Below are positions 10,114 through 16,251 of a DNA stretch of 16,251 bases, one piece after another (position 1 is the first letter of the stretch; every line of letters begins with the position of its first letter). This stretch comes from an uncultured Parasphingopyxis sp. (GTDB lineage Bacteria > Pseudomonadota > Alphaproteobacteria > Sphingomonadales > Sphingomonadaceae). The position numbers and the translations under genes are program-made. The notes under the pieces are model-generated. The model saw nothing but the letters and a program-made list of their open reading frames with translations, was not told where the DNA came from and searched no databases. The stretch covers positions 1-16,251 of the forward strand of contig CAJQMX010000203.1 in NCBI GenBank assembly GCA_905479515.1, read 5' to 3'.

Positions 10114-10141
10114 AACCTAGCGAGTGTTTGACGTTAGTCAA
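10114..10141 (-). promoter_or_regulatory. Candidate sigma70-type promoter of the lysR gene
   Basis: Read on the minus strand, TTGACT (10141-10136) is a near-consensus -35 box. It is followed after 16 nt by TAGGTT (10119-10114) as a weak -10 box. Transcription would begin almost at the ATG at 10107, giving a leaderless or nearly leaderless mRNA. The -35 box overlaps the dyad at 10128-10141, which would allow autoregulation. This is only a pattern match. Confidence 0.3.
10128..10141. promoter_or_regulatory. Candidate LysR operator dyad 1
   Basis: TTGAC-GTTA-GTCAA is a perfect 5-bp inverted repeat with a 4-nt spacer, starting 21 bp upstream of the lysR start codon. Short interrupted dyads of about this size lying between a LysR gene and a divergent target are the usual form of LysR sites. 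It does not fit the T-N11-A spacing exactly, so the assignment is tentative. Confidence 0.35.
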
Positions 10142-10162
10142 TCTGCGGCACATTTTCTGGCA

Positions 10163-10176
10163 CGCAATATCTTGCG
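10163..10176. promoter_or_regulatory. Candidate LysR operator dyad 2
   Basis: CGCAA-TATC-TTGCG is a second perfect 5-4-5 dyad, with its centre 35 bp from dyad 1 and AT-rich in the middle. Two dyads of the same geometry in one divergent promoter region fit the recognition-site plus activation-site arrangement of LysR regulators. Their sequences differ, so they may not bind the same protein equally. Confidence 0.35.
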
Positions 10177-10312
10177 GTTTAAGCGCGGCTCCTAACTGCA
10201 GGAAATTGCGTCTTCGTCAGTTGCAGCGCGATTTTCTATTTGCACCCGCATAGGTCTGGATATGGCTTGCCCCTGCCCAAACCCACACCACTTGAACGCA
10301 AGAGTATTTTCG

Positions 10313-10735
10313 ATGTCAGAAGCAGCAAATGTCGACCAGCCCGTAGTACCCTATGCATCATTTAATGATCTGGGTGAACCTTGCCTGATCGGGAGCCGTT
10401 GTGGTGCTTGCGGCCAGGTTCATCTGGGAAAATTTGAGAATTGCCCCAAATGTGCGGCACGCGGCGAGATGAGCGAAGTGACGCTCTCCGACCACGGAGA
10501 ACTTTACAACTACACGATTGTTCATCGCAGCCTGCCGGGTGTCACCATTCCGTTCATTTCGGCAGTGGTCGATCTTGAGGGAGGCGGCACGGTGCGCGGA
10601 AATTTGCTGGAGGTGGAACCTGACCCTTCCAACATTGAATTTGGGATGCCGGTAAACCTTGTCTTCCGAAGTGCAGCCGATGCTGTTGAGGGCGGAGAGG
10701 GCTATTTCGCTCATTTCTTCGTCCCGGCAAATTGA
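10313..10735 (+). CDS. DUF35 Zn-ribbon / OB-fold protein (thiolase partner)
   Basis: This 140-residue protein has a rubredoxin-like zinc ribbon (Cys30, Cys33, Cys44, Cys47 in CGAC and CPKC) followed by an OB-fold from about residue 55 to the end. Such DUF35 proteins form complexes with SCP-x type thiolases or with the Ltp2-type retro-aldolase, and help bind the acyl-CoA. The start chosen is ATG 10313. An in-frame ATG at 10262 would add 17 Cys/Pro-rich residues (MACPCPNPHH) with no family counterpart, but ribosome sites are weak at both, so this remains open. The thiolase gene begins 13 nt downstream, and its ribosome site overlaps this stop codon, which fits a co-translated complex. Divergent from lysR. 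Confidence 0.85.
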   Translation: MSEAANVDQPVVPYASFNDLGEPCLIGSRCGACGQVHLGKFENCPKCAARGEMSEVTLSDHGELYNYTIVHRSLPGVTIPFISAVVDLEGGGTVRGNLLEVEPDPSNIEFGMPVNLVFRSAADAVEGGEGYFAHFFVPAN

Positions 10736-10748
10736 GGAGAATCGGACG

Positions 10749-11891
10749 ATGAGCAAAGACGTATATATCGTCGGAATCGACATGATCCGTTTCGGCCGGT
10801 TCGAAGATGCCAAACCCGAATCTCTTGCGGCTCAAGCCGCACTGCTGGCGCTCGATGATTGTGGCCAGACAATCAGGGACATGCAGGCTATTTACGCCGG
10901 GACATGTAACGGCACGATGATGGGCCAGCGCATGCTGCACTATATCGGCCAAACCGGCGTTCCCGTCGTCAACGTAACCAACGCTTGCGCTACCGGTGCG
11001 ACGGCATTTCGCGAGGCATGGATTGCGATCAAGGCCGGTCTTTACGACACGTGCCTCGCCGTTGGTGCCGAAAAGATGGGCAAGGGTATGCTCGTGCCGA
11101 AAAACAACGGTGGCACGGCAATCCCCACCGAAGGGCTGCTGGGTTCGGGGGTTATGCCCTCCGTTTTCGCCAAAATGGGTATGGAGCATACGCGCAAATA
11201 TGGCACGACATTTGAACAGTTCGCGCGCGTGTCCGAAAAAAACCACCATCATTCAACGCTAAATCCAAAAGCCATGTATCAGAAGGAAACTCCCCTCGAC
11301 ATGGTTATGGCGGCAGACATGATCGCTTACCCGCTGACCAAGCTGATGTGCTCGGTCAATGTTGATGGATCGGCCGCTGCAGTCTTGATGAGCGAGAAGA
11401 AGACGAAGGAACTCGGTTTGATGAGCCGTGCTGTCCGAGTACGCGCATCGGCGTTAACGAGCGACCCCTTTAGCGAACGGAATCTGGTGATGCAGGACGT
11501 CAACACGGTTACCCGGCTGGCTGCGAACAGTGCCTATGAAATGGCCGGGTTAGGGCCGGAAGATGTTGATCTTGTCGAACTTCATGATTGTTTTGCTACG
11601 GCTGAAATCTGCCATTATGAGAATCTTGAGTTGTGCGGCGAAGGAGAGGGTGGTGCTTTCCTCGATAGCGGTGCCACAGGGCTCGGCGGCAAGATTCCGG
11701 TCAATGTTTCGGGCGGTTTGTTGTCAAAAGGCCACCCGCTCGGTGCGACCGGAATAGCCAATATCTATGAGATTTCGCAGCACTTGCGGGGTGAGGCCGG
11801 GGCACGCCAAGTTGCAGATGCAAAGATCGGCATGACCCATGTGGTCGGGCTTGGCAGCGCCTGCGCGGTGCATTTGCTGGAAAGGGCTTGA
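10749..11891 (+). CDS. SCP-x type thiolase (3-ketoacyl-CoA thiolase) with intact active site
   Basis: This 380-residue SCP2/SCP-x-type thiolase would cleave a 3-ketoacyl-CoA with CoASH. Catalytic residues are all visible. Cys80 lies in NACATG, His279 in the SCP-x signature HDCF (279-282), His329 in SKGHPLGATG (326-335), and Cys372 in GLGSACAVHLL (367-377). ATG 10749 lies 8 nt after AGGAGA (10735-10740). An in-frame start at 10659 falls inside the DUF35 gene and is unlikely. In peroxisomes, SCP-x acts after MFE-2 on branched and sterol-derived CoA esters; here the split MFE-2 halves are encoded at 746-2487. The adjacent DUF35 protein is the likely partner. The retained cysteines argue for true thiolysis, in contrast with the thiolase-like protein at 15682. 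The 3' end faces the P450 gene across 59 nt. Confidence 0.92.
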   Translation: MSKDVYIVGIDMIRFGRFEDAKPESLAAQAALLALDDCGQTIRDMQAIYAGTCNGTMMGQRMLHYIGQTGVPVVNVTNACATGATAFREAWIAIKAGLYDTCLAVGAEKMGKGMLVPKNNGGTAIPTEGLLGSGVMPSVFAKMGMEHTRKYGTTFEQFARVSEKNHHHSTLNPKAMYQKETPLDMVMAADMIAYPLTKLMCSVNVDGSAAAVLMSEKKTKELGLMSRAVRVRASALTSDPFSERNLVMQDVNTVTRLAANSAYEMAGLGPEDVDLVELHDCFATAEICHYENLELCGEGEGGAFLDSGATGLGGKIPVNVSGGLLSKGHPLGATGIANIYEISQHLRGEAGARQVADAKIGMTHVVGLGSACAVHLLERA

Positions 11892-11950
11892 ATTCAGCAC
11901 CACCGCATTGGATCAGACAAACTGACTCAAGCGCATAACCGCGATTGAGA

Positions 11951-13207
11951 CTAGCGAATGAGCCGAACCTGCATCGATTCCCAGCTGTTGCGGATAATGT
12001 GGTGCACCGGCTTAGGCTCGTCTGCCAGTTCGATTCTATCGAATTGATCCAGCAGGCAGTTAAGCACCTGCGTACCCTCCATCCGCGCGAGCCGCGCCCC
12101 CAGGCAGAGATGGGGCCCAGCACCGAATGCAAGATGGCGCGCCGCATTTTTGCGACTGACGTCAAACTTATGTGGGTTGTCGAAAACTTCAGCGTCACGA
12201 TTGGCCGCCATGTACATCAGATAGACATACTGCCCTTCCTTTAACGGCTGGCCATTTATCTCGGTATCCTTGCTGACATAGCGCACAAATGCACGTGCCG
12301 GTGTTACCATGCGTACCGTTTCTTCGATCGCGGTCTTAACCAGCGAGCGATCCTCTTTCAGCATGTCCCATTGGTCTGGATTTTTCGCCAAATAATAAGG
12401 AAGACCAAGGAGCAGCGCGCGCGTCGTATCGGAACCGGCGGCCATGGCGGTCATGGCGAAGGTGATGACATTGGGAAGCTTGACCCCTTTCATGCCGTCG
12501 AGTTCGGCATCAAGCAATACGGAAATCAGGTCTAATCCGCCGCCATCGCCACCCACTATTTCCGCCTGTCGGCGTGCAACATTCTCGGTGATGTAATCCT
12601 TGAGGCTGGAAAATTCTTCCATTGCGGCCTGCAATTCTTCGAAAGAAATATCCGCGCCGAGCTTTTCCAGCTCATCACTCCAGAATTGTACTTTTTTGCG
12701 ATCAGTCTCGGGCAGTCCGATCAGATGGCAGGCTGCGCCAATCGGCACGGATGCCGCGAAATCCCAGAAATTCGCTTCACCTTGATCAGCCATCTCCTCC
12801 AGCAATTTGCTAATATGGGCCGACAGTTTCGGCTGGATTGCGTCCATTGCCGGAATGGTAAAGGCGCCTTGGCTTACTCGTCGCAATTCCTGGTGGCGGG
12901 GCGGATCAGTATTGCCGATTTGCTCTCCTCCCTTGGGCCAGAACCCCTCGGAAAAATTCGCGTCTCCGGCCTGCTCTCGATATTTGATCTCGTTGAGGAA
13001 TATGCCGCGCGCATTGCTGAAAATATCGGCTTTGGCCGCAATTGCCACGATGTCGGCGTGACGCGTTACGACAATCGTATCCAGCGGTTCGTAATGGTAG
13101 AATGGTGCCTCACGCTGCATCCATGCAAATGTCGGCCAAGGGTCGTCGAGATAGAAATTGGGATCCTCAATCGGAATGTCTCGCTCTACCATTGCCTGTG
13201 CTGACAT
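11951..13207 (-). CDS. Cytochrome P450, complete, soluble bacterial class I
   Basis: This is a complete 418-residue bacterial P450 with no membrane anchor. Motifs are the I-helix AGSDTT at 257-262 (acid-alcohol pair Asp260/Thr261), ExxR at Glu296-Arg299, and the haem loop FGAGPHLCLG with Cys368 as the thiolate ligand. The upstream segment DPPRHQELRR at 101-110 is also typical. The start chosen is ATG 13207, preceded by AAAGGAAGT about 4-5 nt away. An in-frame start at 13240 would include this ribosome site within the coding region. The general layout, including the closing RNSWESMQV, recalls CYP families acting on sterols, fatty acids or terpenoids, but I cannot assign a family. It probably needs the ferredoxin encoded at 4894-5127. 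A 152-nt gap with two hairpins separates it from the upstream crotonase gene, so it may have its own promoter. It ends with TAG. Confidence 0.93.
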   Translation of the reverse strand: MSAQAMVERDIPIEDPNFYLDDPWPTFAWMQREAPFYHYEPLDTIVVTRHADIVAIAAKADIFSNARGIFLNEIKYREQAGDANFSEGFWPKGGEQIGNTDPPRHQELRRVSQGAFTIPAMDAIQPKLSAHISKLLEEMADQGEANFWDFAASVPIGAACHLIGLPETDRKKVQFWSDELEKLGADISFEELQAAMEEFSSLKDYITENVARRQAEIVGGDGGGLDLISVLLDAELDGMKGVKLPNVITFAMTAMAAGSDTTRALLLGLPYYLAKNPDQWDMLKEDRSLVKTAIEETVRMVTPARAFVRYVSKDTEINGQPLKEGQYVYLMYMAANRDAEVFDNPHKFDVSRKNAARHLAFGAGPHLCLGARLARMEGTQVLNCLLDQFDRIELADEPKPVHHIIRNSWESMQVRLIR

Positions 13208-13308
13208 TTGTACTTCCTTTGCTTTGATACCTGCGGGCAAGCGCTAATCTTGGTGTCCGGTTTATGCGCTTGTAATCAGCGCCGCCAATTCGAATGTTTC
13301 GCCGGATA

Positions 13309-13354
13309 GGAGAATTCTCCGGTTCTGACGGTCCTGTGCATGGGAAATCATGCA
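13309..13354. repeat. Two hairpins in the crotonase-P450 gap
   Basis: GGAGAATTCTCC (13309-13320) is a perfect 12-bp palindrome. An overlapping alternative pairs CCGGA (13302-13306) with TCCGG (13318-13322). TGCATG (13337-13342) and CATGCA (13349-13354) form a second perfect dyad around a 6-nt loop, 5 nt beyond the stop of the crotonase gene. No T-run follows either on the minus strand, so these are not convincing intrinsic terminators. They could be operators for the P450 gene or RNA-processing or stability elements. Confidence 0.4.
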
Positions 13355-13359
13355 GATGG

Positions 13360-14172
13360 TCAGTGCCCTTTGAATTCTGGGTCTCGCTTTTCCCGGAAAG
13401 CAAGCGTGGCTTCCTTCACGTCCTGCGTGCGTACGCAGCGTGCGGTGTTATATGCTTCGCGCTCAATAGTCTGTTCGAGCGAACCAGATGCCGCCATGTG
13501 CAGATTCTGTTTCATACATCGGAATGCGACGGTCGGCCCCTGAGCGAGCCTCTTGGCGATCGCCAGTGCTTCGACCGAAAATTCTGCGGATGACATCACG
13601 TGATTGGCGAGGCTGAGCTTTTCGCAAATATCTGCGCCGAGCTTTTCATTCAAGAACAGCAGTTCTGCGGCTTTGGCTGGTCCGGCCAGACGCTGCAGGA
13701 AATAGCTCAAACCCAAATCACCGCTCAATCCGATGCGCGCGTAGGAGGTCCGCATAACCGCATCGGCCGACATGATCCGTATGTCGCATGCCAGCGCGAG
13801 GGCCATGCCCGACCCAGCCGCTGCACCATTGACCAACGCGATCGTCGGCTTGCCCATTCTGTGCAAGGTGATCGCCGTCCGGCCATGCGCGATGACTGCA
13901 TCAGCCCGTTCTTCCACCGATTCGGGGCGTTTCGCCTTGGCCGCGCCCTCTGCACTTTTGCGCACATCGCCGCCCGCGCAAAACGCGCGTCCTGCGCCGG
14001 TCAGTGCAACGGCACCAACATCCGGATCATTCGCCGCTGCAACTACCGCTTCTTGCAGGCGATGATGCAAATCAGGGGTGAGCGCATTCATCCGGTCAGG
14101 ACGGTTCAACGTGATCAGCCTTAGCCGGCCATCATCGCGGACAAGGAGTTCGCTTTCGGCGGTATCGCTCAT
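13360..14172 (-). CDS. Crotonase-fold enoyl-CoA isomerase/hydratase-like protein (lacks hydratase glutamates)
   Basis: This 270-residue crotonase-superfamily protein has LNRPDRMNAL at 22-31, the first oxyanion-hole segment AFCAGGD at 63-69 and the second NGAAAGSGMA at 115-124. Aligning to rat crotonase by eye through ACDI (128-131) puts Ala124 and Tyr144 where the hydratase Glu144 and Glu164 should be. Asp152 in IGLSGDLG falls where PaaG carries its catalytic aspartate. Isomerase activity, or another CoA chemistry such as hydrolysis, is therefore more likely than simple hydration. The start at 14172 overlaps the stop of the upstream crotonase gene (ATGA). A longer in-frame start at 14301 lies inside that gene and gives an unrelated tail. 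The two overlapping crotonases may act together. Confidence 0.87.
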   Translation of the reverse strand: MSDTAESELLVRDDGRLRLITLNRPDRMNALTPDLHHRLQEAVVAAANDPDVGAVALTGAGRAFCAGGDVRKSAEGAAKAKRPESVEERADAVIAHGRTAITLHRMGKPTIALVNGAAAGSGMALALACDIRIMSADAVMRTSYARIGLSGDLGLSYFLQRLAGPAKAAELLFLNEKLGADICEKLSLANHVMSSAEFSVEALAIAKRLAQGPTVAFRCMKQNLHMAASGSLEQTIEREAYNTARCVRTQDVKEATLAFREKRDPEFKGH

Positions 14173-14963
14173 CGCAAAGTCCAGGGCTTGGCGACCAGAC
14201 TTGCCGGCGCTGGTTTTACCCCGGTGTTTGTCTTGCTGATCTGCACATATTGCACCGCTCGTGCAATCGCCTGTTGGCGTGGAAGGCTTTGCGCTTCCCA
14301 TAAGGCCTTGACGCTTCCCTGCGTCGGAACCGGATCGCGGCTAGCAATGCTCTGGGCAATTTCTCTGGCCCGAGCTTGCAGATTCTCGAGCGCAACAACT
14401 TCGGTCACCAGGCTGATCCGCTGTGCGGTCTCGGCGCTTATCCGTTCGTCATCGGCCATCAGCACCATCCTGGATATCTCCTGATAGGGGATGCGCCCCA
14501 AGAGCCCGATGGGCTCAACCGAGGATAGCTTCCCGAACTTGAGATGTGGGTCGAAAAAGGTCGCCTCTTCGGAACAAATCGCGATATCGGCCTCATTCAG
14601 CCAATAAAATGCCCCTCCCGCTGCCATTCCATGAACCGCGACGATGAAAGGTTTCCACACCCGGTTGCTTTTGGGGCCCAGCCATTCCCCCGGATCGTCA
14701 TAATCGAAAGGCTCCGGGGTATCGCCTTCTGCCCGCCAACCCTGTCGCATATCCACGCCGGTGCAGAATGCCCGGCCTTCTGACGCGCACAACATAATGC
14801 AACGCACATCGTCAGCATGACGGGTTTCGTCCCATAACCGTCTGAAATCCTGGATCATCGCATGATTGAAACTGTTGGCAGCATCTGGCCGATTCAGCGT
14901 GACGCTGAGCACGCCATCAGCAAGATCAACGAGGAGGGTTTTATAGTTGTTTTGGTTGAACAT
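14169..14963 (-). CDS. Divergent crotonase-fold protein, function unassigned
   Basis: This 264-residue crotonase-superfamily member has the fold markers LNRPDAANSF at 23-32, AFCTGVDM at 65-72 and HGMAAGGA at 111-118, so the CoA pocket and oxyanion hole are present. Both hydratase glutamates appear to be lost: the positions aligned with Glu144 and Glu164 of rat crotonase are Tyr120 and His140. No PaaG-type aspartate is evident; the corresponding region reads KLSSVEPIG, with Glu150. A hydrolase, C-C bond lyase or isomerase acting on a cyclic or branched acyl-CoA is possible, and the family offers all of these. ATG 14963 has a weak GGATAGG ribosome site. The gene follows the second DUF35 gene after 49 nt and overlaps the next crotonase gene by ATGA, so these genes form one unit. 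Confidence 0.83.
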   Translation of the reverse strand: MFNQNNYKTLLVDLADGVLSVTLNRPDAANSFNHAMIQDFRRLWDETRHADDVRCIMLCASEGRAFCTGVDMRQGWRAEGDTPEPFDYDDPGEWLGPKSNRVWKPFIVAVHGMAAGGAFYWLNEADIAICSEEATFFDPHLKFGKLSSVEPIGLLGRIPYQEISRMVLMADDERISAETAQRISLVTEVVALENLQARAREIAQSIASRDPVPTQGSVKALWEAQSLPRQQAIARAVQYVQISKTNTGVKPAPASLVAKPWTLR

Positions 14964-15012
14964 CGCCTATCCGTAACAAGAGACCATCGGATCCATAATT
15001 ATGTAATAATCT

Positions 15013-15468
15013 CTATTCAGGGGACCTGTCTGCATTTGCGTCCGGTTCGAACAGAGGCAGCCAGACATCTTCGATATTCTCAAACACGAGACGCACTGGC
15101 ATTCCGATCCGCAGATCGTCGAAGTCGCAATTGACAATATTTGTGGTGATATTGAGCCCGGCTTGCTCATTCAGCGTGACGAGGCCAACGGCGAACGGTT
15201 CATCCAGTCCACGAAACCATCTCTGGCGGTTAATCGTCCAGCTCTCTAGCGTTGCGTTCCCCGACACTGCTTGGGACGAAACATCCCGTGAGCGGCACTG
15301 AGGGCATGCTTCCTTGTGCGGATGTATCCAGAAACCGCAATTATTACAGTGGGTGATGCGCAATACACCGTCAGCGCCGGACCGCCAAAATTCGCCGCGT
15401 GGTCCGGGATCGATGATCGGCAGGTAGCGGCGTGGCGGAACGTTTCGATATGTGCAGTCGGTTTTCAA
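15013..15468 (-). CDS. DUF35 Zn-ribbon / OB-fold protein, second copy (TTG start)
   Basis: This roughly 151-residue DUF35 protein opens with a helix-type segment (YLPIIDPGPRGEFWRSG) typical of thiolase- and aldolase-associated members. The zinc ribbon follows, with CNNC and CPQC (Cys41, Cys44, Cys55 and Cys58 from this start), then an OB-fold to about residue 140. The frame has no ATG near the front. TTG at 15468 is chosen because GGAGG (15474-15478) lies 5 nt upstream. TTG at 15480 is the only other candidate before an in-frame stop. It is divergent from the thiolase-like gene at 15682 across 213 bp. By analogy with ChsH2 and Ltp2 I infer that the two products form a complex. Downstream it is followed by two crotonases and a P450 on the same strand. 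Confidence 0.82.
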   Translation of the reverse strand: MKTDCTYRNVPPRRYLPIIDPGPRGEFWRSGADGVLRITHCNNCGFWIHPHKEACPQCRSRDVSSQAVSGNATLESWTINRQRWFRGLDEPFAVGLVTLNEQAGLNITTNIVNCDFDDLRIGMPVRLVFENIEDVWLPLFEPDANADRSPE

Positions 15469-15681
15469 TGCCGCCTCCAATTGGTCCGCTTATTCTTGGG
15501 CGATGATACGAACGGGTGCAAGCTGCGCACAATCGGCGCTAGGTGCTGGGAAGTGGCTGATCCCGGTCTCGCGCCTATCATCAAGGAATGATGGACCAAG
15601 ATTGCCGAGATTGCGTATGATCGCATCACCGCGCATTCTGGAACACGTAGTGGCGATACACACAAAAAGGCATTTTTGAGG
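15469..15681. promoter_or_regulatory. Divergent intergenic region between DUF35 and thiolase-like genes
   Basis: These 213 bp separate two divergent starts and must hold promoters in both directions. What I can point to is GGAGG at 15474-15478, the ribosome site for the TTG start on the minus strand. There is also a dyad CATCA-AGGAA-TGATG (15579-15593) near the middle that could be an operator. AAAAAGG at 15664-15670 is a loose ribosome site for the ATG at 15682. No convincing -35/-10 pair was found by eye. Confidence 0.4.
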
Positions 15682-16251
15682 ATGGCGGCAAACGACAGCA
15701 ACAACGTGGCGGTCAGCGGGGTCGGGTTATGCGCGCCGAGCCGTGAAAATGTCAGGCCAATTATGAGCGTCATGCTGGATGCCGTGGACGAAGCCCTTGA
15801 CCATGCTGGCCTGACGCTTGCGGATATCGATGGGCTGGCGACTTTCCCGAGCACGTATAACCTGGGATCTGCGGCGAAGAATGATTCCCCAATCGACGTG
15901 ATCGAGCTCAAGGAAACCTTGGGGATCAATGTGTCGCACTTTTCCGGCGGTGTGGAAGGCCCGGGGCAATTCGCTTCCATCTTCGATGCGATCGGAGCGA
16001 TTATGTCGGGCCAGGCGAAGCACATTTTATGCTACCGTACGCTTGCCCAATATACGCAGCAGCTAGAGGCTCGCGCAAAGCCACGGCAAGCGAGCGACGG
16101 ATATGAGCGGGTTTCCGGGAAATGGATCTATCATCGGCCCTTCAACATTGTCTCTCCGGTAGCGCCAAGTGCAATGATGGCGCGGCGCCATATGCACGAA
16201 TTTGGCACCACCAAAGAACAGCTGGGAGCGCTGGTGGTCAATACCAGGGCA
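15682..16251 (+). CDS. Thiolase-like protein lacking the nucleophilic Cys (Ltp2-type aldolase candidate), cut by window end
   Basis: The first 190 residues of an SCP-x/Ltp2-like thiolase-fold protein are visible; the frame is still open at the window end. The N-terminal half has the fold (VAVSGVGLCAPSR, VDEALDHAGLTLADIDGLAT). The segment that should hold the nucleophilic cysteine reads SGGVEGPGQ at 88-96, with Gly90 aligned by eye to Cys80 of the intact thiolase encoded at 10749. The only cysteines seen are Cys17 and Cys117. Thiolase-fold proteins without this cysteine that pair with DUF35 proteins include the steroid side-chain retro-aldolase Ltp2, which releases a short acyl-CoA and leaves a ketone. 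A degenerate member with another role is possible. The start at ATG 15682 has only a loose AAAAAGG site, and TTG at 15676 is an alternative. The C-terminal active-site region is outside the window. Confidence 0.85.
   Translation, partial: MAANDSNNVAVSGVGLCAPSRENVRPIMSVMLDAVDEALDHAGLTLADIDGLATFPSTYNLGSAAKNDSPIDVIELKETLGINVSHFSGGVEGPGQFASIFDAIGAIMSGQAKHILCYRTLAQYTQQLEARAKPRQASDGYERVSGKWIYHRPFNIVSPVAPSAMMARRHMHEFGTTKEQLGALVVNTRA

Noticed and set aside
10554..11252. Long minus-strand reading frame (232 codons) across the DUF35 end and thiolase start
   Set aside because: It lies antisense to two well-supported genes, has no recognisable domain and has the odd composition of an antisense shadow.
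13168..13403. Possible small minus-strand gene of 78 codons between the crotonase and P450 genes
   Set aside because: It overlaps the end of one real gene and the start of another, and its sequence shows no family or good ribosome site.
15465..16025. Minus-strand frame of 186 codons over the start of the thiolase-like gene
   Set aside because: It has no domain, and the plus strand here encodes a clear thiolase-fold N-terminus.

Overview
The window is a dense catabolic gene island. It encodes cytochrome P450 oxidation of a hydrophobic substrate followed by CoA-thioester beta-oxidation of what looks like a branched or polycyclic acyl chain. Codon use, moderate-to-high GC content, the CYP101-type P450 and the family mix suggest an alphaproteobacterium, most likely a sphingomonad (Novosphingobium, Sphingobium or Altererythrobacter type). 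This is an inference: there is no rRNA or other phylogenetic marker in the window.

Layout. (1) Positions 2-2487, + strand: the C-terminal half of a CYP101-like P450, a short-chain dehydrogenase and a MaoC-type hydratase. The last two look like the split halves of peroxisomal multifunctional enzyme type 2 (MFE-2). (2) Positions 2518-10107, - strand, in transcription order: a LysR regulator, a large and then a small acyl-CoA dehydrogenase subunit, a PaaG-like crotonase, a nitronate monooxygenase-like flavoprotein, a small 3Fe-4S-type ferredoxin, and a second small then large acyl-CoA dehydrogenase pair. Gaps are small and several genes overlap by ATGA. (3) Positions 10313-11891, + strand, divergent from lysR: a DUF35 Zn-ribbon/OB-fold protein and an SCP-x type thiolase with its catalytic residues intact. 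(4) Positions 11951-15468, - strand: a second DUF35 protein, two crotonase-fold proteins and a second, complete P450. (5) From 15682, + strand: a thiolase-like protein cut by the window end that lacks the nucleophilic cysteine, divergent from the second DUF35 gene.

How the genes fit together (inference from families). The P450s, perhaps served by the ferredoxin, would oxidise the substrate. The paired acyl-CoA dehydrogenases resemble the alpha2beta2 heterotetramers of steroid side-chain catabolism and would introduce the double bond. The MaoC protein would hydrate it, the MFE-2-like dehydrogenase would oxidise the hydroxyl group, and the SCP-x thiolase with its DUF35 partner would cleave the chain. 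The Cys-less thiolase-like protein and the second DUF35 protein resemble the Ltp2/ChsH2-type retro-aldolase, which removes a short or branched end. All three crotonase-fold proteins lack both hydratase glutamates, so they probably act as isomerases, hydrolases or C-C lyases rather than hydratases. No CoA ligase, ferredoxin reductase, ketosteroid dehydrogenase or ring-cleavage dioxygenase is present in the window. The substrate class (steroid, bile acid, terpenoid or norisoprenoid) therefore cannot be fixed from this sequence. I see no mobile element, tRNA, rRNA or CRISPR array, and no gene-free stretch longer than about 215 bases.
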